A stretch of 64,000 nt of DNA from Aegilops tauschii subsp. strangulata. Lineage: Eukaryota; Streptophyta; Magnoliopsida; Poales; Poaceae. Numbering within the stretch: the stretch's first letter is position 1; each line of letters opens with the position of its first letter. The stretch spans positions 319,017,294-319,081,293 of the forward strand of contig NC_053037.3 in NCBI RefSeq assembly GCF_002575655.3. The letters run 5' to 3'. Below are positions 54,966-64,000 of this stretch, in pieces. The notes beneath the pieces were generated by a model. That model was not told where the DNA came from. It saw only the letters and a program-made list of their open reading frames with translations, and searched no databases. The position numbers and the translations under genes were made by a program.

Positions 54966-57900
54966 TTACCTCATGCTAAGGTTGCTCAGATCATCCACAA
55001 CATGCACGGTCCCATTCAAACTGTGTGCGTCTCCCTCAAGTTTTGCTTGTGGGCTTGGTACATCTCCATTTTCTGGTGAACTCTCGGAAGTACTGCCGGG
55101 AATATGTGCAGTAATAGCACTTTTCACACCTTCGAAGTAGGTTGAGCATGGAAAATATTCAGCACAGCGTACCTTCCACCCTGCAGAGATACTGAGGTTA
55201 ATCCTGACAATATACAACTAAAAATAAGAATCTATTGGCCCGGTATACAGGCAAACCATACCAGGCCAGCATCCAGCGCAGTTCAGTATTGTAAGTAATC
55301 GGTTTTTCTCAAATATATGTATTCATTTTAGCAACCAACATATTATAGCAGCAGAAAGAGAAGACTTGTCCATTGCCCTCAAAAACATAAATGTAAGGTG
55401 AAAATAAACAATTTGGGCATTGCCATATTGAAACTTACTGTTTGCAACATCCTGATCAGCAAAAACAGTATCCAGCAATTTATGAACATCAATACAATCT
55501 TGAATGCCCCATTCCTTAATGGGACCAAGCACACCATTTCTGCAGAAAGTTCAGATGATATAAATACTATGTACACAGCAAGTGAATAAAATCAGAGGCA
55601 TATTCTTCTTCCATGTCTTTACCCTGACGCTGTGTTATTTGTTGAGTCTTCAATTAATTTAATCGCCTGCAGCTTCTTATCCGGCTCCAAGAGGTACATC
55701 ATTTCAGCTGCAGCTGCTCTGTGTGTCAAAGAAGCTAGCAAAGAACGATTTGAGTTAGTAAAATTCGTGGTCAAGAAAAGGTCCATAAACCGAAAAATGA
55801 AGATAATTACCGTTGTGCTTTTCAAGGAAGTTTATATTTACTTCAACAAGAGATTTCCCGTGTAATTGCCTGCAAGAACTCGCTGGTCAGATAAACTGGA
55901 GTAAATGCATACTGATAAAATTAATCGCCATTTCAGAACCTTAGATCTGGTCGTTCAGCTTCCAGAACATTCCATATTAATTTCTCAGAATCAGTTGCTG
56001 GGGCCGGAAGATTGTTTATCCTATGGAAGAATCTTATCTGCAAATAAAATAAAGAACCAAGTTGAATATCTTTATAGCTAACAGTCAGCTCATGATAAAA
56101 AAATAAATGAAATATGAACAATATGTACACATTCCATATTAACACATGCTAAATACACTCCAAGCATAGTAATAGTAATGCTAACAAAGCAATACTAAAT
56201 TCTCGACAACAAACAATAACCTAAACAGATTAGAAGCTAAAAGGTAAGCACTAGGTCATATATAGTGGCAATAAACTCCTAGTCATCCAGTTCCTAAAAG
56301 AGGATTCCATTTGTGGTTTATGCAATTGGTCAACAAACATACTTGGTAGATTTCATTGAATTGAACAAGTTATATCCTCCAGAAGAATTTAAGTAATTAT
56401 TCCTGTAATATAATGGTCATTCCTTACAGGGCAATTACTCAGCACATCATCTGCAGAGTATACACCGGTAAAACGTTGTACAGGGTTCGGCTCACCAACT
56501 TCTTCCATCCAAACCAAGAGAAAAACTCAGTTCAAAAGGCACTGCTAAATACAAAGTGCACCCAGCGTTTATGGTCTGACTCCTTATAGCAACACAAATA
56601 AAAGAATAAACCCAACAAAGGTAAACAAACTGTGTTGCTTCCAAACAAATATGCAGATTTATAGTGCCAATCTCAGGCTAACGGAATATAGATAAATATG
56701 CACAGCCAAACCAGACCTCTAGAGAAAATGATCTTGACGCACTCATAAATAAAAATGAAAAATAATTTTATGGCATTCCGAATTTTGATAGAAAAATCAA
56801 AGGTGCAATTTTGGATGCTTACCAAACTTCGGTGACTGTCTGGATTATTTTCGTCCAATTTAATGAGCTGCTTGACCGCCTGTGACAAGAGATAGATAAA
56901 GAAAACTAAGAAGCCTATATAACAGATTAAGATAGTGTATCTAGTTCAACTTTTAAACACTACTGCATCTGTTCCTAAGTACTCCCTCCGTAACTTGATA
57001 TAAGACCTTTTTTGACACTATCAATAGTGCCAATAGTGTCAAAAAACATCTTATATTAAGTTACGGAGGGAGTAGATAATTATGTTTGCAGGTAAACTTT
57101 CCCGTAAAAAAAATGTTTGCAGGTAAGCTTTGTATACCACAATTGCTCTGATAGAAGTAATATTAGTACATCTGTCATAAAAGTTCTGAAATATTAAGAA
57201 ACAAACTAATATATTGCTGTAAAACCTAATGCTTAAAGGCGGTATATTTAGGAACATCTTCAACGAACGAAACAATTTCCACTTCAAACAAAGCACTACG
57301 CAGTACTATTTTTAATGTGCAGATCACTCGGTTTTCATCTTCCACAACCCCACATACACCAACTAAGCAATAACGGCAGGTAATTCAATGGCATCATAAA
57401 GAAACATGATGTAGGAAAGATGAGCATCAGTCTATCAACAATGTAAGGAAAGCAACAGATGTTCTCTCAATTATAATCAAGCGATACCATATCTTAAATT
57501 CTTAATGGGGTAAAATTTATTTCCAGCAAAAGAAAAGGAAAAAAACAGAAGACTGGGATATCCCCAAAAATGAGGTGCATAATACCATACCTGAAAAGCG
57601 AGTAAAACCTTTTGCTTTCGCATGTTCAGTTCAAATGAAAGTATATGAGTTTCTAATGAATCTGACGAGTTATTCTGCAGAAGCTTCAAATATTTTGTGG
57701 CTTCTGCAAGTGGATCTTCAACCTGGAAACAGAAATGCATAAAATAAAGACGAAATCATTCAATGACCTAAAAAGATAAAAACTAATGTTTCTAAAAGTA
57801 CAATACTACGAGTACAACTGATCACATAGAAAAAGAATACCTGGACCAATTTTTCACCGTGTGGGTCCAAATCAACTGGCCTTGCTTGTTGTTTCTTCCC

Positions 57901-60900
57901 AGATTTCGAACTGTTGGTTGAAGTTGTTTCATCCTCTTGTTTCTCTTCAGCCTCCTGGGGAGATTTAAGGGAAAATTAAGACAGACTTAGCAGTGATACA
58001 TCTAAAACAAAGTTCTGTAGGTTACCCTTTTAGCTCGAGCTTCTGCCTTCTTCTGTTTTTGCCTCAACTTCTTCCTCTGGGCAGCTGGCAGTTTTGACAA
58101 CTCATCATTCTCCTCAGCAGATGATTTTAATGGAGAATCATGTAATTTCATGTAACACCTACAATTTTTAACAATAGCTTTAGAAAAATCTCGGACGGGA
58201 AGTACAAAATAATTGATAGACAGACCAATAGGAACCATTACCTGATAGCCCCTGCAGCAGCCTTGTGGAAGTATTCATGAGCATGCAAACGGTCTTGAAA
58301 CTTCAGCATAGAAACGTACGCCCGAAGTGTCATCTTCCGTAAGCAATATGAATGGAAGTCAAACTGATCTTCAGTCATATCAGTGTAATGCTTTTCAACA
58401 GCCAAGAAATTTTTCAGAGCCCGGCCAAGATCACCTTGACGAAAATAACTCTCGCCAGAAGCAAGTTCGTACCTTAAAGAGATCATCGACTTAGAGAGTG
58501 AAGAAAAAAATAGACACTTAATGGTGGAGGAGGGAGGGAAGCATGTACCACATGCACTGCATGTCATGGAGATTATTGTGCTGGTCTCCATCTTTTGTAA
58601 ACAAGACAGCAGTCTTCTCAGCTAGCCCGACCTTCACAAGTCACAAAATAAGCAGTTAAATGTGTAGTGTTTGCTGACAAAAGGTTCGCTGGTGTCTGTT
58701 TTACTATTACATCAGCGGAACCGTGCAAAAATGTAGTTGTGTTTCTAACTGAATATACCTGATCGGCTTGAAGCATCTGCATTACACACTCGCTGTTTAA
58801 ATAACGATCAGCAAGGTCCATGGACCTAGCTTCATCCGCTAATGCTGCTGCTGCAGAAAAATTGCCAGCATGTTGCAAAATATTCCCCTGAAATAAAGCA
58901 TGTGCACTAGCAGAGTTATTTACAGAGAATTATGCCATCTAAACACAATGTACGGTGAAACAAAGTAAGAGTAGTTACTACTCCCTCCGTTCCATAATAT
59001 AGAAGGTGCACATGCTTTTCAAGATATAAGTTTGACCATAGATTTAACCAATGAAATGTGGGTTTTATGTCATAGAAAATATACCATTGAATTTGTATCC
59101 GAAAGAAGTTTTCAATGGAATAATTCTTCAGTAACATGATTTACGTATTATTGGTCTAATTGATGGTCAAAGTTTTATCTCGAAAAGCATGTGCACCTTA
59201 TATTCTGGAATGGAGGGAATATTATTTAGAGGGGGCGAGAAGAGCAAAAAAGTACGAGTGTAAGACCAGTAGATTGGAGAAAGAAATTTTGCAGATTGGA
59301 AAGGTAAGACAAGAAATGGTTAGCAAGGGTAAACAACTCCTTTTTTAGGAGAATGCAGCAGAAATATGTTGGGTATTTCATTATTAAAGAGGAGGAGGGG
59401 GGTCCAAAGAAAGACCAAACCAGCAGTGCAAGATTACAGAAATGTCAAAAATTAGGATAAGACGTTTTTGCAGTTTAATTTAAACTACGTTTTTGCAGTT
59501 TAACTTAAACTGCAAAAATGTCTTACATTAAGTTACAGAGGTTGTATTAAACTAGCAATTGGCACCAAACGAAACCATTTAAGTAAGAATGAAATTTCAG
59601 TTCAAAAGAACTGAAATTTACAGGAAATCCTATATTGGAGAAATGGTGATGCTGCTTAATTGCATACCAAGGAAAACACAATTGCGCATGGGGAGAGAAT
59701 TTACCTTTATGGAGTACAAATCAATGACAGTTGGCGTGTGTAAAATGGCCTCGTCAATTTTATCCAGAGCAATATCATACTGGCTCCTTCTGTCATAGTG
59801 CTGCATCATGACATGTGACAAACATAATGATGCAACTTCAAAAGATATATTTGAAAATAACTCGGTGGTTTATCAGGTAATATGCAGGTGTTCACACCAA
59901 ATGCTAACCTGAGAAACCAACAGCAGAGTCCACATGAGTGTGGATGGAGGTTCTATCTGCGAACTGCAGGGAGAAACCGTTAAAGAAATACGTGACAATT
60001 TACAGATTAAGTCAAAACTACAGGTTCAGGGACAGCTCAAACTAGCAATGGCTAGTGCTAACACATGACTACTTCCAAGGAGTATGATAGGTAGCGGGTT
60101 TTTTAAGAAGCCACATGCTTGAAAAGAATGATAGAACACTTTCAAGTTACAATTTGCTGCATTACAGCCGAGAACGGTATAGGAGTTCTGGCAGCATCAA
60201 AATTCTGCACAATTTGGCATACATCAACCATACCAAGTTTCACGTGCATCATTGTTCCTTGTGTAAGAATGGTTGATAAGATGCCTTGCAGAGAAATTCC
60301 TCTAGATACCCCTTCCAGGCGGATTCTAGCACATTATTTTTTGGCTTTTTGCATCTTTAAAGACGCCAACTAAGTGATGAGCAGCTAAGTTAATTAACCT
60401 AATATTGCAGTAGAAGCATATAACCATATTGTTGTGCTACTACATACATGTTCGCTAAGTTGACTAAAAATCGAAAACGGTCTCAGTTTGGTAACAAAAA
60501 ATTCAAAACCTGATATCAAGTTTTGCCCGATAAAGGTGCCAAGCAATAATTTTACAGTTTAAGATGAGCTGTGATCAATAACACTAATGAGGATATGGGA
60601 AGAATGATAAAACTGAGAATAATGACCAGGCAAAAAAGATTACCTTCCAGGAAAGCATCCAGAAGTCCTAATTGAATCTTCTAGCTTAAGAAATAATTGC
60701 TCCAATATGTTTGCCTGTTAATGAGATTAACAATTTCCCGTAAATGGTTTGTAGCACAAACAAGAAATAAGAAAAAGAAAATGCTGTTGACTAGTATAGC
60801 TTGTGTTACCTTGCCAGGATGCTCATAAAGCGGGCTTAAATCAGAGAAAAGTGACGGCACTCCCTAAAAGATATGGGACACATTACAATCAGCAATAACA

Positions 60901-63900
60901 ATGAGTAACAGCATGCTCCCAGTAAACCCAATAAAAATCATCACACAGCCAGAGACCACGAGACACCTTCGAGGTACTAACAAACCATCACTTTAAAATT
61001 ATGTGATTACCTTGGTTAATAGTGGTCTGACATAATTATCTGCTGCCTCCAGGAATTTCTCACCTTCTAGGAAATCAAGAGGTATGCGCTGTTGCACAGA
61101 GGGTATGAGAAAAACTTGGATTAATAAGTTGGTGGTTATATGGCCTACTTACAGTCAATACGGATGAGAAAATAACATTTAACTTCGCATGTAAAACAAA
61201 ATATTATCATGGAAATGCAAAACAAATGATGTATGCCTGCATCAAGGGTAATTTTGCAGTGTCCACAAAGGTCTCAACCATGGATATAAGGAAGAACCAA
61301 CAAAACTGGTATCAATGCAAATGAGATTAGTAGATGGTTTACCTTAACAGCCGATGACCAACTATATTCTTTCTTGAGTGAATTGTATAATGCACTTAAT
61401 CGTTCAACATCATCAGCGGAATATTGACCATTTTCAGAGTATAGGCCAAGGCACTTCTGCACAGCTATGAGGTACCTGAATAGAACAGGGCAACAACCAA
61501 TTCTAGAGTATCAGAAGTAGGTTACCATACCAGCCAGGACTGTATACACAATGCAGTGAGGTATAGTATTTTATTCTAAGTTGCTAACATAGAAAATAGT
61601 TACAGAACCCAGCTGGCATTAGACTTATAGGTCAAATTTTGTGATAGTTTCCCTTTTATCACGAACGTGTGGCTCTTATTGCATTATGTTACGAGGGAGA
61701 TTAATATCACCTGCCGAATCAAAAATACCAACATTTAAGCCTAGAAGGGTTAGGGTTTAGGTGTGAGCCAATTGCTGAAGAGAGGTTAATCAACTGTATG
61801 CAAAGTTTTGCAACACAGACATTGTGTATGTGGAGGAAGACGATCAATTGTAACCAACATCAGAATACAAGTACTGTAGTTGGTCGAATTGCTCAATCGG
61901 CTAAGATTAAATTTGCATCTGGTTACAATAAAATGCTATCTAGGTCACATACATGAAAATGATATGGTAAGATGGCAATTCACCAAAGCTTCTAAACGCA
62001 TGTCTAGTGATAAAATTTAAGCTGGTTAAAAAAAATAGCTCCTAAATAAAGGTATCCTATGAATGACAACAGCACCTAAAATACAGGTACCTATGTAAGT
62101 TGACGAAAATAAACATAACATGTAAACAAAATGGCAGCATAAGTACATAGACATAAACTACCAACAAAGACACGTGAGAGAATGAGTACAAGCAACTTAC
62201 TTGTAGTTATCAGGATTCATAAAAAGGAGGGACCTATATATTTTCTCTGCCTCCTCAAAACGGCCAAGTTTCAACAAAATGCAGGCCATTTGTTCTCTGA
62301 ATGAGAGCTTATCAACCTAGCAGACAAAATTCAAGAAGCGAACATGTTACAGACAGTTCTACTTTTTTCCCTTCAAACATAGAAAGATACAACTTACAAT
62401 TTTACTCTCCATCTTGTGCATCTCCTGAAGGGCTCTGTCCAGCATCCCACATTCCTCAAGCAACGATATCTGTGCAACAATAATAGCAATGAATAGTGAA
62501 ATAATGTAAGCTATTTCTCGAGTTAGAGCATGAAGAAAGCTTTGAAATTAAGGGTGGAGCAGGGAAAGGTTGAAGACAGATAATTGTATAGCACACTGAA
62601 ACCATGTCCTTCCTCCAGTCACAAGTGACATTTGAGAAATTGGCATGGAGCCCACAGCACAACTTTGACCAGTTATTCTATTTTCACTATTTCTGTAAAG
62701 GTTACTGATGTTATAGTCATGAAGGATTGTTTTTAGACTATACATATCACCTCCATATGTTCAACTTTAATGTTCATAAAGATATTGATGACTGAAGTTA
62801 GCATTGTATATTCTTTGTTTGATGAAGTAAGAAAAGGTACTAGATATGAATTGACTGATTTAGACAACAAACTTTATCTAGCACGAGGAAGTGGGGGTAA
62901 AGTAATAGAACTAATATAATGCACGCAGAAAGAACGTTACACCAAAAATACTAATAAGTATGGTAACTCGACATGTAAAGAAAATCCAGATGGGACAAAA
63001 TTAACAAAGCAAAAAAAAACAGCCGGGTTCAAAGAGATGGGCAGCAAGTAGTACTGTAGCATCAGTATTACAGAATGCTTATAAACCATTCCCAAAGATT
63101 TCTTTTGAGAGCATATGTCAGCAATTACATGCAGGTTTAACAATAACCAAACCATGATATGACAAACACATAGGATGCTATTGATAACTGATCTGTCGGG
63201 AATTATGATAAGAGTTCACTGTACGCTTAAAGTAAACCAATACATTATTACTGGTACTGCAATGCCGGCTCAGGAAAGGGAGAGACGTGTACCTTATACA
63301 AAAGCATTTCACCATGTTCATACCGCTCGTTTTCTGGGGGATAATCATCTTCCAGTGTCCCCTCATATGCCTCCAGTACTTCTATTGCCTTTGAAGAGCT
63401 GCAGGTGGGTACCGAAACAACGATATTAGTGGTGAATTTTCGTATCACAGAGGTTACAGCCTGCCATACATGCAATAGTACGCAGCTTGTGAATAATGAT
63501 GCGAGAAAATCCTCACAACTGATATAGCAAGAAGGTAAGACAAAAATATACTACTATTGATCTGCCAAAAAAGTACACATGTGGCATTATGTGCATTCAT
63601 TATGCTATGCTGTTTTGGCAGCAATTCAATAGACGATGCATTATAGGCATCCAAAGTTGGTCCATACTTAATGCTGACATGTGGCAGATCACACAAGATC
63701 TTACTTGAATTCAAAAGAGGTTCAAATAGTAACGTCTGGTACTGGAATTTTATCATTCTATGTTTAACATATGAATTGAGCTGGAGTCCCAGGCCCTATT
63801 TGCTCAATTGGTCATATGGTTTAATTGATTGATCTAGATCAACTCAACATAACCAAGAAAGTGGCATACTTGGAACTCAAATGATGAGATACGGCAAAGC

Positions 63901-63985
63901 CAATCCAGTTCATGCGGTGGTTCGGCTTTAATGTCAGAAGCTGTTGTCTAGTCTCAACAAAGCCAGACAAGTCCCTCATTTGCGC
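54966..63985 (-). CDS. NAA15: NAA15, auxiliary subunit of N-terminal acetyltransferase A (C-terminal 786 residues; 5' end outside window)
   Basis: NAA15 anchors the catalytic NAA10 subunit at the ribosome for co-translational N-terminal acetylation. Coding exons in order: 63870-63985, 63293-63398, 62398-62469, 62201-62316, 61343-61475, 61011-61088, 60810-60863, 60644-60714, 59909-59963, 59705-59800, 58759-58887, 58549-58631, 58242-58472, 58026-58158, 57841-57954, 57591-57722, 56823-56879, 55940-56037, 55811-55869, 55623-55734, 55439-55539, 54966-55180 (stop TAA). All junctions are GT-AG, phases agree and no stop interrupts. Recognised stretches include QQLLTLKPNHRMNWIGFAV, LEAYEGTLEDDYPPENERYE, YDIALDKIDEAILHTPTVID, ALADEARSMDLADRYLNSE and MTEDQFDFHSYCLRKMTLRA. 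TPR-like helices fill the protein, and a Lys/Arg-rich helix (AAQRKKLRQKQKKAEARAKR) follows. Plant NAA15 has about 900 residues, so roughly 110-150 N-terminal residues are missing. Confidence 0.95.
56982..57072. mobile_element. Stowaway MITE (91 bp) in a NAA15 intron
   Basis: CTCCCTCCGTAACTTGATAT at the left and ATTAAGTTACGGAGGGAG at the right are inverted termini, flanked by TA on both sides (56980-56981 and 57073-57074). This is typical of Tc1/mariner-related Stowaway elements. Confidence 0.9.
58981..59219. mobile_element. Stowaway MITE (239 bp) in a NAA15 intron
   Basis: Starts CTCCCTCCGTTCCATAATAT and ends TATTCTGGAATGGAGGGAA, with TA at 58979-58980 and 59220-59221. It belongs to a different Stowaway family from the 91-bp copy. 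It lies in the 59704-58888 intron. Confidence 0.85.
59464..59540. mobile_element. Decayed Stowaway-like fragment with inverted and direct repeats
   Basis: Two direct copies of TTTTTGCAGTTTAA(T/C)TTAAACT are followed by an inverted copy AGTTTAACTTAAACTGCAAAAA. The sequence then ends CTTACATTAAGTTACAGAGG, a mutated Stowaway terminus. Confidence 0.5.
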
Positions 63986-64000
63986 CTGTGAAAAAGAAAA

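Overview
The window looks like a Triticeae (wheat, barley or Aegilops-type) nuclear chromosome segment. About 53 kb of nested transposable elements abuts the 3' part of one ordinary nuclear gene. The assignment rests on a BARE1/Angela-type LTR pair, Sirevirus-type Copia elements with initiator-tRNA primer sites, Stowaway MITEs with the CTCCCTCCGT terminus, and an intron-rich plant gene with canonical GT-AG introns.

Layout, left to right. 1-9794: an LTR retrotransposon cut by the window edge, with 3.9 kb LTRs and a 4.0 kb internal domain that has no recognisable gag or pol (LARD-like). 9795-13535: non-coding sequence with short reiterated motifs and a degenerate tandem repeat. About 13538-13880: a small TIR element. 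About 13930-37611: a minus-strand Copia (Sirevirus-like gag) that has lost its 3' LTR and has been split twice. One split is a non-autonomous, probably Gypsy-type element (16474-23888, target duplication AGCTC) with its own orphan ORF. The other is a BARE1/Angela-type element (27272-35826, target duplication GTTCT) with nearly identical 1754-bp LTRs but ruined coding capacity. 37612-39560: remnants of a Gypsy-type LTR and of a second Sirevirus 3' end.

39740-53424: a PIF/Harbinger-type DNA element (TSD TAA, TIR GAGCATCTCCA). Its single minus-strand ORF is split by an almost complete Sirevirus at 40738-52600 (TSD ACGGC). The Sirevirus carries gag, pol and a third ORF in the env position. Its gag and pol lie in one continuous frame with four nonsense codons and no frameshift. 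Its LTRs differ in length because an array of a 16-bp perfect palindrome upstream of the TATA box has 8 units in one LTR and 3 in the other. The same palindrome recurs inside the element around the start of ORF3, which appears to begin with a 16-nt first coding exon and a 379-bp intron.

54966-63985 and off the right edge: the last 22 coding exons (786 codons plus stop) of NAA15, the auxiliary TPR subunit of the NatA N-terminal acetyltransferase, on the minus strand, with Stowaway MITEs in its introns. It is the only clear host gene here. The most unusual material is the Sirevirus (palindrome array, internal copies, spliced ORF3) and the orphan ORF of the 16.5-23.9 kb element.
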